From the NCBI GenBank assembly GCA_016617855.1, contig JAECUM010006811.1, forward strand, positions 1 through 64,000: a DNA stretch of 64,000 nucleotides, in the 5' to 3' direction. Each line of letters begins with the position of its first letter. The first letter of the stretch is position 1. Of this stretch, positions 59,350-63,689 are shown piece after piece. Both the position numbers and the translations under genes were made by a program. This DNA is from Megalonaias nervosa (Eukaryota > Mollusca > Bivalvia > Unionida > Unionidae). Under the pieces are notes generated by a model. It saw only the letters and a program-made list of their open reading frames with translations, made no database searches and was not told the DNA's origin.

Positions 59350-61747
59350 TTTAAACACCTAATTCAATAAGCATAAACATGTACATACAAATTTAAACAT
59401 TTCTGATAGATTGCAGTTTTTGTCTTTATTTTATCTTTGTATTTTTCTTTTATTATTATTGATTATTTGGTAATATTTTAAATGTTTTCATGAATCGGGT
59501 CATTCAGCTTATACAGATCATCTATATAAAGTGTGTTATTCAAAGTAGAGAACTTGATGTAAGCACATTTTGTTTGTTGCTGATATATTTACTTATATGT
59601 TAATGATTTGATAACAGTTAAGACATGATGTTTATATAATTTCAGATGATTGTATGCTATGGACAAACACTATAATGCAAGCCATTATTGAATATAAACC
59701 TGTAAGTCAGCTGTTATTACAGTCATTTTTCTTGTCATCTCAAAGCATGTGTAATTTTCTATGCTTATCAGCTTTGATGCTGTAATTTTTTTCATATTAA
59801 CTGTTCTCTCAGCTTGTCAGTCACTACTTAATGTTATTGCTTTCTTTGTTTACCACGAGTACAGTATTACTGACTGTGCATAACTCTGTCATCAGGACAA
59901 TAATATTTTATAAGAAATTGTATTTTATTACTTAAGTTATAACTGCATGCAGTAAGTAATACATTTCCTTGTGTATAATTTGCATTTGAAATTTCTTATG
60001 TTTGTATAAAAAATGCAATGTTACATTCCAAAAGTTTGCTGATAATATCAGGCATAGCCCAGAATTGTTATAAACTATTGTATTTTCAGCCCCCTGGTGG
60101 GGAAAAAGAGGGAGGGGACATGCATGACCCTGACATACAGGTAAGGTGAAAATCTAACAGTTAATTTTGATGTTTAAATATGAGTTAGTGTTAAGTATTA
60201 TATTGAAACCATCTTTGGGCCTTTGATTGCTTTGTCAGGATGTAATAAGTTGCCATTACCAAATAAATTTTGTTTTTAATTTATTTGATACATATTAATA
60301 AATGTAGTATCAAAAAACTTATGTTAGTATTTTGTCTTGGAGTTGACTTTCTTGCATTCCACAGTAATATTCTATGTTAGTATTTTGTCTTGGAGTTGAC
60401 TTTCTTGCATTCCACAGTAATATTCTATGTTAGTATTTTGTCTTGGAGTTGACTTTCTTGCATTCCACAGTAATATTCTATGTTAGTATTTTGTCTTGGA
60501 GTTGACTTTCTTGCATTCCACAGTAATATTCTATGTTAGTATTTTGTCTTGGAGTTGACTTTCTTGCATTCCACAGTAATATTCTATGAAGATCTCAAGA
60601 GTCATATATTGCATCTTTATCCAGTGTCTGTAATTTGTTAAACATGGCATTTATCCAAAGTATGCCTGAGTAAATAGAGGCCTTACATGCTAAATACGGT
60701 AGTGAACTGTATGTCATAAATGAATATATACAAGCATATGCATAACTTCAATTGAATTATGTTCCAGGGGTGGATTAAATTTGATGGGAAGAATAACAAA
60801 TACCTAGTGGCTATAAAGAATCAGCGTCTATGTTACTACAACTCTGGTGAAGTGAGTATTGTTTGCTTACTGTTGACCTCTAGTCAGAATAGAATACCTC
60901 TCTGTTATCATTTTACTAATTTGAACATTCTTGTCATATTTAAGAATTATTTTATAGAAAAATATATCACTGTGACCCTTTTACAAAAGTAATTACTTTT
61001 ATGTAGCATATGACAAGCATGGGAATAAGCTTAATAGTTTAATGATTGCTATCAAGCTGGTTAGATTAGTGCTAGTTATTAAGCAGGTTAGATTAGTGCT
61101 AGTTATTAAGCTGGTTAGATTAATGCTAGTAAGTAAGCTGGTTAGATTAGTGCTAGTTATTAAGCTGGTTAGATTAGTGCTAGTTAGTAAGCTGGTTAGA
61201 TTAGTGCTAGTTATTAAGCTGGTTAGATTAGTGCTAGTTATTAAGCTGGTTAGATTAGTGCTAGTTAGTAAGCAGGTTCGATTAGTGCTAGTTATTAAGC
61301 TTGTTAGAGTAATGCTTGTTGTCAAGCTTGTTAGACTGGTGGTTTTTTTTTTTTTATAAAGTTAGCTTGATTTAATTTAGTGCTTGTTATTGGGCTTGTT
61401 AGACTAGTGCTTGTTATTGAGCTTCATAGACTAGTTTTTGTTATTAAGCTTGTTAGATTGGTGCTTATTATCGAGCTTGTTAGACCAATGCTTGTTATAA
61501 GTTATATCAGATAGTATTCACGTTCACATACTGTGTGTGTGTGTGCATGTGTGTGTGTGCTGTTATATCCTTTTTATGGTATTTGTAATGTTTAATATTA
61601 ATTCAATATCAAATACCTCATCCACCTTTGTGTTTGCCAGGACTTCAAGCTTGGCACCCCTGTACATGACATTGAGATGAAACTGGCTGCTGTCAAGGAG
61701 ATAGACAAAACAAAATTACAGCTGTCCACTCATTACTGTCACTTTAT
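13673..61747 (+). CDS. ARAP-like gene (Arf-GAP/Rho-GAP/ankyrin/PH family), nine exons, partial
   Basis: Nine exons with GT donors and AG acceptors join in compatible phases: 13673-13779, 15702-15745, 23662-23740, 30331-30393, 50720-50795, 59646-59701, 60090-60140, 60768-60851 and 61641-61747. The product of about 222 codons has an acidic linker, a full PH domain starting SGWLWKQGG and ending with the invariant helix Trp in DCMLWTNTIMQAI, a short linker, and a second PH domain whose LGTPVHDIEM and AAVKEIDKTKL match ARAP PH2. ARAP proteins link PIP3 signalling to Arf and Rho GTPases at membranes. The SAM domain (left) and the rest of PH2, ArfGAP and RhoGAP (right) are not in the window. PH pairing is certain; the family name is likely. 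Confidence 0.75.
13831..13865. repeat. (GAT)n microsatellite
   Basis: About eleven GAT/ATG trinucleotides occur without interruption, 50 bases into the intron. The minus-strand Ser-run frame here is an artefact of it. Confidence 0.9.
13920..14830. repeat. Degenerate minisatellite, unit about 60-70 bp
   Basis: Units share GTCAGTTATAGGTGTCATT, then CTGTGTGACAGTGTTCATGA and TAAAAACACTTCT. About 13 copies occur, diverging toward the right end where the core becomes GTTTATAGGTGTTGGTACTG. Confidence 0.85.
15088..15174 (-). mobile_element. SINE family 1, tRNA-like head fragment
   Basis: The minus-strand sequence matches the head of the complete copy at 24018: CCTTAGTGATTAGAGCGT (A box) and a decayed B box where GGTTCGAACC has become CTTCGAGACC. 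Only the head is present; the body is absent. Confidence 0.7.
15290..15515. repeat. Minisatellite, unit about 40-45 bp
   Basis: Five or six copies share TAGTGAGGGAGTACTGTACAT followed by GTAATAGAACTTA. Confidence 0.8.
15702..15745 (+). CDS. ARAP-like exon: start of first PH domain
   Basis: A 44-base exon reads PRKKERSGWLWKQGG across the junction. The acceptor is TTCATTTTCAG and the donor GGAGG|GTAAGA. It enters in phase 0 and leaves with two bases (phase 2), matching the next exon's single leading base. SGWLWKQGG is the beta-1 strand of a PH domain. The exon end and donor are the apparent source of the minisatellite that follows. Confidence 0.75.
15738..15990. repeat. Minisatellite derived from the exon's 5' splice site, first block
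   Basis: Units of about 36-40 bp read CCCCAG GGAGG GTAAGATCAAAGATAA CCCTAA. The first unit is the real exon end and donor (CAGGGAGG|GTAAGA). About six copies follow directly. Confidence 0.85.
16275..16445 (-). repeat. Dispersed repeat R2, minus copy
   Basis: The reverse complement shares TTCACTGGAAATACAAAGTG and TAGTGAATTCAGACAA with 37050-37180; a third copy lies at 62690-62830. The short open frame on this strand may be decayed transposon coding sequence. Confidence 0.65.
16880..17460. repeat. Minisatellite derived from the exon's 5' splice site, second block
   Basis: About 14 units repeat ACCCCAGGGAGGGTAAGATC with AAAGATAACCCTAACC. Several units have CCAG, five bases, then GTAAGA. The CCCTAACCCTAACCC portion resembles the TTAGGG telomere repeat. 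All long open frames here are artefacts of the repeat. Confidence 0.9.
17590..17815. repeat. Minisatellite, unit about 45-50 bp
   Basis: Five copies of TTAATTAGAATGAACTTGTA CCTAATTAGAGTTTTTATC. Confidence 0.85.
17915..18030. repeat. Minisatellite, unit about 33 bp
   Basis: Three to four copies of GGAATGGGTGGGAATGTTTG GCAAGTTAGCT. Confidence 0.85.
18110..18325. repeat. Minisatellite, unit 33 bp
   Basis: Six copies of AAATCATTGTATGAGAGTTT CATGGCAATCATG. A 33-bp unit keeps a frame open, giving spurious peptides. Confidence 0.85.
18368..19603. repeat. Minisatellite, unit about 28 bp, more than 40 copies
   Basis: The unit is CATTGGCATCCATATGGTCA TATAAAAG with many point variants (ATACAG, TTCGGT). 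The array is cut by a non-LTR element at 19604 and resumes at 20868-20910. Confidence 0.95.
19604..20867 (-). mobile_element. Non-LTR retrotransposon, 5'-truncated, inserted in the 28-bp array
   Basis: The minus strand encodes most of a reverse transcriptase: LISDNQFGFKKQHSTDLCLY at the truncation point, ACFLDASKAFDRVNH (motif A with catalytic Asp), NGVRQGDILSPLLFN, then FADDMSLISPS (catalytic FADD). The frame changes near 20216-20240 and the C-terminal part runs to 19776. The 3' end is a short (CTTAT)n tail at 19604-19622, the usual simple-repeat end of such elements. I do not assign a clade with confidence. Flanking DNA on both sides is the same 28-bp minisatellite, so the insertion is younger than the array. 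Confidence 0.85.
20868..20910. repeat. Continuation of the 28-bp minisatellite after the retrotransposon
   Basis: ATATAAAAGCATTGGGATCA followed by TGTTCATATACAAGCA matches the units left of 19604. Confidence 0.8.
21054..21334 (-). mobile_element. SINE family 2, complete copy with target-site duplication
   Basis: The element (21066-21322) is on the minus strand. The head GGGGCCCCGAGTGGCCGAGT is a class II tRNA-like (Leu/Ser type) A-box region; the B box is GAGTTCGAGTCC. The tail ends in (AAC)n, seen here as GTTGTTGTT. TTAAGTTTTTGT flanks both sides (21054-21065 and 21323-21334), a 12-bp target-site duplication. Other copies lie at 49073 and 57841. Confidence 0.9.
21335..22075. repeat. Minisatellite, unit 45 bp, about 16 copies
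   Basis: The unit starts GTGCACACTGTACCTTTACA and continues CCATGAACTAGGAAATTTGG plus TTTTT. Homogeneity is high. A 45-bp unit without stops gives open frames on both strands (KFPSSWCKGTVCTKT and similar); these are not genes. Confidence 0.95.
22377..22950. repeat. Minisatellite, unit 29 bp, about 20 copies
   Basis: The unit is GAGCCATCTGTCTGTGACCA ATTTGGTTT, with TCAGTGAC and CAGCC variants. Confidence 0.93.
22955..23235 (+). repeat. Dispersed repeat R1
   Basis: It shares with 48000-48330 the order GGTTACGCTTAGGGTAAG / TTCTGCACAATAACTT / CATCTGCAGTTAACAAACTTTGG... / GGGGTCATA / GTCACTGTGAC. It is probably a decayed transposable element. Confidence 0.6.
23262..23425. repeat. Minisatellite, unit 38 bp, four copies
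   Basis: The unit is GATTAAAAGCTTCTTACAGG TGTGCTTATGGAATTATT. Confidence 0.9.
23662..23740 (+). CDS. ARAP-like exon: PH1 beta strands 2-3
   Basis: The acceptor is TTGAATTTCAG and the donor AACAAA|GTAAGT. The first base completes the codon left by the previous exon. It encodes VKANRGWRKRWVIFNG then RDLRYYADNK, the Arg/Lys-Trp-rich phosphoinositide-binding part of a PH domain. It leaves in phase 0. Confidence 0.85.
24006..24361 (+). mobile_element. SINE family 1, complete copy with target-site duplication
   Basis: The element (24018-24349) begins GTACCGCTCTGGTGGCCTAG; TGGCCTAGTGGTAGAGC is an A box and GGTTCGAACCCC a B box, so RNA polymerase III transcription is expected. A body of about 240 bases and a (CA)n tail follow. 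The 12-bp duplication CCTTCTATGTTA flanks it at 24006-24017 and 24350-24361. Related copies are at 15088, 33919 and 37310. Confidence 0.92.
24350..24510. repeat. Minisatellite, unit about 50 bp
   Basis: Three copies of TGTTACATATTGACCAGT followed by CACCTCATATTATAGAGACC. Similar words left of the SINE (23960-24017) show that the SINE landed within this repeat. Confidence 0.8.
24790..25410. repeat. Minisatellite, unit 30 bp, about 21 copies
   Basis: The unit is CCCTATGTATTTTATACACC ATCTCATCTG with many variants. The 30-bp unit keeps several frames open on both strands. Confidence 0.93.
27296..27400. repeat. Tandem repeat of (GT)n plus poly-G, three copies
   Basis: GTCCCAGAGTGTTTGTGTGT followed by TTGGGGGGGG is repeated three times with growing GT length. 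Confidence 0.9.
27970..28205. repeat. Minisatellite, unit about 38 bp, six copies
   Basis: The unit is TGATGGACTTCTTTGTAATG AGGTGTACACCAAGTCTC. Confidence 0.92.
28765..28912. repeat. Minisatellite, unit about 50 bp, three copies
   Basis: GTTGTAAAGAGTTGTCTGAC CTGATTTAAACAGGGTTTTT GTTTGTAAA is repeated. Confidence 0.9.
28945..29795. repeat. Minisatellite, unit 50 bp, about 17 copies
   Basis: The unit is CAACACCAGCACAATGTCTT ACACATACTGGCTTGTGAGG TTAGGGTAGT. Variants (ATACATACTGTC, GTGAGGTGAGGG) recur in blocks, suggesting multi-unit duplications. Confidence 0.95.
30331..30393 (+). CDS. ARAP-like exon: PH1 beta strands 3-4
   Basis: The acceptor TTTTTCTTTTACAG has a long pyrimidine tract; the donor is TTTAT|GTAAGT. 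The exon of exactly 21 codons in phase 0 reads TQVSKRIVPLFIMKEVTQEI plus Tyr. In ARAP PH1 the same place carries a Ser-Lys then hydrophobic strand. Confidence 0.75.
30490..30800. repeat. Minisatellite, unit about 43 bp, seven copies
   Basis: The unit is AATTAAGGTAGGGTAGGTAA AGTCAGTATTTGTAATACAG TCT. It begins about 100 bases after an exon. Confidence 0.88.
31860..32205. repeat. Minisatellite, unit 28 bp, about 12 copies
   Basis: The unit is GTAATGTGTTAGGAGTACAT CCACCATT, homogeneous on the right side. Confidence 0.93.
32425..32612. repeat. Minisatellite, unit about 29 bp, seven copies
   Basis: The unit is CCCAGAATACCTAGCCTCCT CACATCATT. Confidence 0.9.
33415..34275. repeat. Minisatellite, unit about 24-26 bp, interrupted by a SINE
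   Basis: The unit is GTCTTTGCTGCAGTGTGTAA AAAG, more than 18 copies. The array is split by SINE family 1 (33919-34240) and resumes for one or two units. Confidence 0.92.
33919..34240 (-). mobile_element. SINE family 1, full-length copy inserted in a minisatellite
   Basis: On the minus strand the head reads TGGCCTAGTGGTTAGAGCGT and the B box GGTTCGAACCCC; the body and (CA)n tail match 24018-24349. TGCTACAGTGT (33908-33918) and TGCTGCAGTGT (34241-34251) flank it, either a target-site duplication or units of the host array. Confidence 0.9.
36117..36200. repeat. Two-copy direct repeat, about 41 bp
   Basis: CCATTTACTTGCTTGCCAAG CAGTAAGTTTGTATTGGTCT occurs twice in tandem. Confidence 0.9.
37050..37180 (+). 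repeat. Dispersed repeat R2, plus copy
   Basis: TTATTTATTCAAATTAATTA followed by TTCACTGGAAATACAAAGTG and GTGAATTCAGACAAGG matches the reverse complement of 16275-16445. Confidence 0.65.
37310..37665 (-). mobile_element. SINE family 1, older diverged copy
   Basis: The whole structure is present on the minus strand, from a (GT)n/(GA)n tail at 37313-37350 to the head near 37660. The B box is altered (GGTTTGAACCC) and the A box is interrupted, so transcription is unlikely. Confidence 0.85.
38145..38640. repeat. Minisatellite, unit 22 bp with a 44-bp dimer, about 22 copies
   Basis: The unit alternates between AAGTACACAAGTTTGTCTCC CT and the CTTCCTG variant, so the true period in the right half is a 44-bp dimer. 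Confidence 0.93.
38745..38930. repeat. Minisatellite, unit about 37-40 bp, five copies
   Basis: Units share ATTGGGCCATCTGTTCTTGA and GACCCTAGCAGA. Confidence 0.82.
39520..40490 (+). mobile_element. Non-LTR retrotransposon remnant, heavily decayed
   Basis: Translated plus-strand pieces give SSVRQGCVLAPAF (39570) and HDLLFADDCSQNARSECDMQ (39745-39805), matching the LINE reverse transcriptase palm including the catalytic FADD. Further LINE-like words are QYTDSLSLACDDFSLT and, in another frame, QPAPGKPYIEPTITVNGQ and FTFLG. Stops and shifts occur about every 100 bases. No element ends were found. Confidence 0.7.
40665..42240. repeat. Minisatellite, unit 17 bp, about 92 copies, with higher-order structure
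   Basis: The units are GACTGTAATGTAAACAT, GACTGGAATGCAGACAT and GACTGGAATGCCAACAT. They alternate in a semi-regular order, giving 51-bp trimers over the right two thirds. Because three units equal 17 codons, open frames of up to 340 codons (SCLHYSHVCIPVM type) arise; these are not genes. Confidence 0.96.
42330..42560. mobile_element. Solitary DIRS-like terminal fragment
   Basis: TTAATACTTACCTGATCATA followed by CACCCTCCTAAGTTCCC resembles the end of the element at 54410-54480 (GAATACTTACCCAATCACAT and ACCCTCCTAACCTCCC). No coding sequence is attached. Confidence 0.45.
43770..44085. repeat. Minisatellite, unit 31 bp, about 10 copies, with ATTGG in every unit
   Basis: The unit is TGATTGGCTGAGCTTGTTAT TGCTTTGTATC. 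Outlying diverged copies occur from 43600 to 44700. Confidence 0.94.
44455..44640. repeat. Two-copy direct repeat, about 85 bp period
   Basis: ATTAATGAGGTGATCTTGCA ... TTGGTTGAGTTTCTTATCAC ATGAGAGGTTGTGTCT is present twice. Confidence 0.85.
45360..45455. repeat. Short tandem repeat, three copies
   Basis: ACTGTACAAAACTGCAAATT GAGGCACATTA is repeated three times with indels. Confidence 0.75.
45620..46976 (+). mobile_element. L2/CR1-group non-LTR retrotransposon, 5'-truncated
   Basis: The plus strand opens with TLLDLSAAFDTIDHDILLHR, reverse transcriptase motif A with its catalytic Asp, then CCGVPQGSVLGPVLFILYTQ and SHQLYADDTQIY with catalytic YADD, and MTCNKLQMNDDK. After a stop at 46061-46063 the C-terminal region continues (QHVMNICKAAYLELRCISSI, LVLSRLVYCNSVLSG, KLQKVQNTAAQIILRV). 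The 3' end has GCGCTATGCAAAG and an (ATT)n tail at 46940-46976, as in L2-type elements. Several stops make it inactive. Confidence 0.88.
47090..47400. repeat. Minisatellite, unit 32 bp, about 10 copies
   Basis: The unit is CTCCATTAGCTTTGGCTACC ATTTTCAAAGTT. Confidence 0.92.
48000..48430 (+). repeat. Dispersed repeat R1, second copy, with nuclear-receptor-like motif
   Basis: TTCTGCACAGTAACTTGAGT, CATCTGCAGTTACCAAAGTT and GGTCAAGGTCACTGTGAC match the copy at 22955-23235. TCAAGGTCA here is an extended nuclear receptor half-site. Confidence 0.6.
48780..49570 (+). repeat. Dispersed repeat R4, two tandem diverged copies split by a SINE
   Basis: CAGCCATCTTGAAAATCTTG and GATGAACAGATGGTCATGTC (48915-48970) recur as ACGATCTTGAAAATCTTTGT and AGAATGGATGGTCATATCAT (49385-49440) and again near 49500. 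SINE family 2 lies between them. Confidence 0.5.
49061..49338 (+). mobile_element. SINE family 2, complete copy with target-site duplication
   Basis: The element 49073-49326 starts GGGGCCCCGAGTGGCCGAGT and ends in (AAC)n. The B box is GGGTTCAAGTC. The 12-bp duplication ACTTGAATTTTC lies at 49061-49072 and 49327-49338. Confidence 0.92.
49745..50660. repeat. Composite minisatellite ending 60 bases before an exon
   Basis: The units are GATAGTATTTGTACTGTACT TGTCATGACT and GTGATATATAGTTATATT in varying combination, more than 25 segments. The right end (50660) is close to the acceptor at 50719. Confidence 0.93.
50720..50795 (+). CDS. ARAP-like exon: PH1 beta strands 5-7, with tandem NAGNAG acceptor
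   Basis: The acceptor region reads TATTTGTAGCAG, so splicing after TAG or CAG adds or omits one Gln. The encoded sequence continues SGAKLYKFLVKTKNRTFHFA then TDDP. The donor is CCAA|GTAATT and leaves one base (phase 1). KFLVKTKNRTFHFAT is the typical PH beta-5/6 strand pair. Confidence 0.82.
51330..54680 (+). mobile_element. DIRS-like element with inverted terminal repeats and a recombinase remnant
   Basis: The ends are inverted copies: 51350-51510 (ACGTTAGGAATATAAGTTCC, CCAGCCCTCCCAAAGACAAA, CTACAGGTGGCAC) is matched in reverse at 54500-54650. Near 53380-53600 the plus-strand frames give WLKWVICTAYSEYLQNRVVP, then SFSHKIRAISTSLNALF and SIKDFVEAVAWHVCSTFLS, the C-terminal part of a DIRS tyrosine recombinase. 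The reverse transcriptase was not seen, so this copy is internally deleted. A duplicated block (51780-51900 and 52120-52225) lies near the left end. A 39-bp minisatellite follows the recombinase. Confidence 0.7.
53610..54130. repeat. Minisatellite, unit 39 bp, in three blocks
   Basis: The unit is AACAACACACTCTGGATCTG TAGACCCAATCTCAATTGC. Blocks of 4, 3 and 4 units are separated by the same 33-base linker containing GGCTATCAGA and TTTGAAATTAGC, so whole blocks were duplicated. Confidence 0.95.
55545..55975. repeat. Minisatellite, unit about 37-40 bp, about 11 copies
   Basis: The unit is TGTTGGTCTGTCAGACTAAA TTCCCTGCATACCCATG. Confidence 0.92.
56215..56465. repeat. Tandem repeat, units about 38 and 74 bp
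   Basis: AAATACATGTACAGTACGTA ACAAATTTACGATA and GTGAATACATGTACATTAGA AAATTTAAAATACAA alternate. Confidence 0.85.
57829..58021 (-). mobile_element. SINE family 2, 5'-truncated copy with target-site duplication
   Basis: The minus-strand element (57841-58009) has the (AAC)n tail and body, but the tRNA-like head is missing. The 12-bp duplication AACAAACATTTG lies at 57829-57840 and 58010-58021, so the truncation happened at insertion. Confidence 0.88.
58455..59190. repeat. Minisatellite, unit 36 bp, about 20 copies
   Basis: The unit is TTTGTTTTATCAATAGCTTT GCACTGTACGTGTGTC, with inserted GTTGTAACAACTG segments. The 36-bp unit leaves frames open on both strands, which are not genes. Confidence 0.95.
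59272..59347. repeat. (CATA)n and (TA)n microsatellite
   Basis: CATACATACATA runs into CTATATATCTATATATATAT. Confidence 0.95.
59646..59701 (+). CDS. ARAP-like exon: PH1 C-terminal helix
   Basis: The acceptor is ATAATTTCAG and the donor AAACCT|GTAAGT. The two leading bases complete an Asn codon with the previous exon. DCMLWTNTIMQAIIEYKP contains the invariant Trp of the PH C-terminal helix. It leaves in phase 0. Confidence 0.85.
60090..60140 (+). CDS. ARAP-like exon: linker between PH1 and PH2
   Basis: The acceptor is GTATTTTCAG and the donor CATACAG|GTAAGG. Seventeen codons read PPGGEKEGGDMHDPDIQ, a flexible acidic linker. Flanking introns are short (388 and 627 bp). Confidence 0.75.
60321..60590. 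repeat. Minisatellite, unit 53 bp, five near-identical copies, with acceptor-like sites
   Basis: The unit is ATGTTAGTATTTTGTCTTGG AGTTGACTTTCTTGCATTCC ACAGTAATATTCT. Copies start at 60321, 60374, 60427, 60480 and 60533. Near identity implies recent expansion. Each unit contains TTTCTTGCATTCCACAG, resembling a 3' splice site. Confidence 0.96.
60768..60851 (+). CDS. ARAP-like exon: start of second PH domain
   Basis: The acceptor is ATTATGTTCCAG and the donor GGTGAA|GTGAGT. Twenty-eight codons in phase 0 read GWIKFDGKNNKYLVAIKN then QRLCYYNSGE. The pattern G-[x]-hydrophobic-K-x-G then LxYYxS matches beta-1 to beta-3 of ARAP PH2. Confidence 0.85.
61055..61345. repeat. Minisatellite, unit 27 bp, about 10 copies
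   Basis: The unit is GGTTAGATTAGTGCTAGTTA TTAAGCT, diverging into longer units to 61500. Open frames on both strands are artefacts of the 27-bp length. Confidence 0.94.
61641..61747 (+). CDS. ARAP-like exon: middle of second PH domain
   Basis: The acceptor is TGTGTTTGCCAG and the donor TTTAT|GTAAGT, leaving two bases (phase 2). The encoded DFKLGTPVHDIEMKLAAVKE then IDKTKLQLSTHYCHF matches ARAP PH2 closely in pattern (LG-x5-I-x-M, VKE-hydrophobic-D, T-x-Y-x-x-F). The next exon is not in the window. Confidence 0.85.
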
Positions 61748-62689
61748 GTAAGTCTTCACAAAAACAACTAGTCATTTATTTTTTCTTATGTATATCTTTA
61801 TTTTTTGTAACACTTGGTACATGATTTTGTCTAATTTATGTAATTTTTATTAATGACTGTAAATTGTAGTTATTATCTGTAGATGGATTTTGTATGTGCA
61901 TCGGGTCTATTTTAAGATATTAAAAAAAGGCAATATTACATAGACTCTATAAATAGATGCTTACTTATATGTTGACAGTTACTAATAATATAATTATTAG
62001 TAAATATGTTTACGAGATTCATCCTTTTTCCCATTGGACAGATCAGCCAGGTGGTATCTTAGAAGAATTAAGTTAATTCCTATTGGATGAGTTAGGTCAC
62101 ATAAAAAGGTACTTTGAAATATTAGACTGAGTAGTAAGATCTGCCATGTGGGGTATCTTGTGACATACAGTCATACTCTTGAAGGTGTATATTGTTATGT
62201 ATATTTAATTTGATTGTTTGTCTGTTACCGGTAGTTTTAACATTTTTTTTTTTTTTCCATGTTATTGTAATGTAACATTATTTACTGGGCTTGAATTTGT
62301 CCAAAATTGAGTTCAGTTCTGTTTGACCTGATCGACTTTTTTTAAACAAATTTTTTATTTCATTGATGTAAACAACTAATAATAGCTTCATTATCCTCTT
62401 TGGGTATGAGGTTATTGACCAAATAATTATTCAGGTAAACATGTTGATTTGGGTCAGGGTTTTGGAGATTCCAAAGTGAATTTTATAGGGTATTATGTTT
62501 TAAATAAACAAGGCTCATTAAATCATTCAGGAAGGTTATTTTCCATTAGGTAATGGTTGTTTTTAGAAAATGCTAATTTGTGACCTGGGATGAACCAGAG
62601 AACTGTATTATCTTGTGACTGTCAAGATTTTACCAGTTGTGCTTTAACATCTGGCACTTTAAATTATATTATGTTGTGTCCATTTTGGG

Positions 62690-62830
62690 CTGAATTTTAT
62701 TTTCTTCAAATTATTGAATTCAAGTGATTATTTTTCTGGAAATACAAAAGTGCTGTGATAAAATTCTTGGATGATGGCATTCATTGGAATTTATACTGAA
62801 TTCAAACCTGGAATAATATTTCTGTGATTC
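62690..62830 (+). repeat. Dispersed repeat R2, third copy
   Basis: TTCTGGAAATACAAAAGTGC and ATACTGAATTCAAACCTGG match 37050-37180 and the reverse of 16275-16445. Confidence 0.5.
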
Positions 62831-62899
62831 AGCAAGAGACTATTGACACATCAGTACGACACAGGCCGTAACAGACACATCATCGCCCTCAAATTTAAA

Positions 62900-63600
62900 T
62901 CTCTTAGGGACTTCAACTGAATTTTATTCAGGACTTTGTATTACTAGGACTTGTGTCTTTAATTCTTGGGTTATTTTTGGATTTAATTCTCAATACCGTA
63001 AGTTATTTTTTCTCATTTTTCACTTTGTATTCTAGGGAAGTAAATTATTTGTTAAATTTTACAAAGCTTGTTGTCTTCACTCTTTTCTGTTACTTATGTT
63101 AGGAGCATAGACTCATAACAATATAAGGAGAGAACTAAGCAATCAGATTTTGTTCCTGTTTTGTAGTCGTTCTTATTTCTTGTGTTCCTGTGGTAACATC
63201 AAGTCTGCAGACATGTTTTTTGGATGTGCTAAGATATTATTTAAGAGGAAAAACATTTATATGGACTGTTTAGTTGAAATAGAAAGTGCACATGTTTTGG
63301 ACTATAAAATTATTTTGGAACTATTGAGAATTATTCAAGGGAGTTTTGGACACCATTTTGACATCACAATTCTTGGTGGACCATTACATTTCCAGTTCTG
63401 AAATTTATGGGAAACTTTTCATTCTTTTCGATGTTAATATAACTTCTTCAGGATTATTTTGGATTCCCTTCATAATAAGTTCCTCTCACATTTTCATTTA
63501 TAACTTTGATAATCACATTAATTTTTTTTACAAAACTTGTTGCTTTTGCTCCTTTTTGTTATTTGGTTTATGACCATAGAGTCGTAACACTTAAATATGA
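62900..63600 (+). repeat. Dispersed repeat R3, two diverged copies
   Basis: TTACAAAGCTTGTTGTCTTC with TGTTACTTATGTTAGGAGCA and TAGACTCATAACA (63057-63122) recurs as TTACAAAACTTGTTGCTTTT, TGTTATTTGGTTTATGACCA and TAGAGTCGTAACA (63525-63590). A transposon origin is possible. Confidence 0.5.
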
Positions 63601-63689
63601 GAAAATTATTTGCCAGTCATTTTCAAAGCAAGTTTAATTTTGATTAATTCTGTTGCAAAATCAAACAGAAATCACGTCAGTGCATCCAT

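Larger units (their letters stand above)
50796..59645 (+). other. Intron of the ARAP-like gene (8,850 bp)
   Basis: It holds a DIRS-like element, minisatellites and a truncated SINE. Stretches 50800-51330, 54680-55540, 56470-57835, 58025-58450 and 59350-59640 show nothing I can name; a poly-C run lies at 56498-56506. Confidence 0.55.

Noticed and set aside
63169..63401. Possible next ARAP exon after TTGTTTTGTAG
   Set aside because: The phase fits, but the peptide (SYFLCSCGNIK...) does not resemble the expected end of PH2, and the region overlaps a dispersed repeat.
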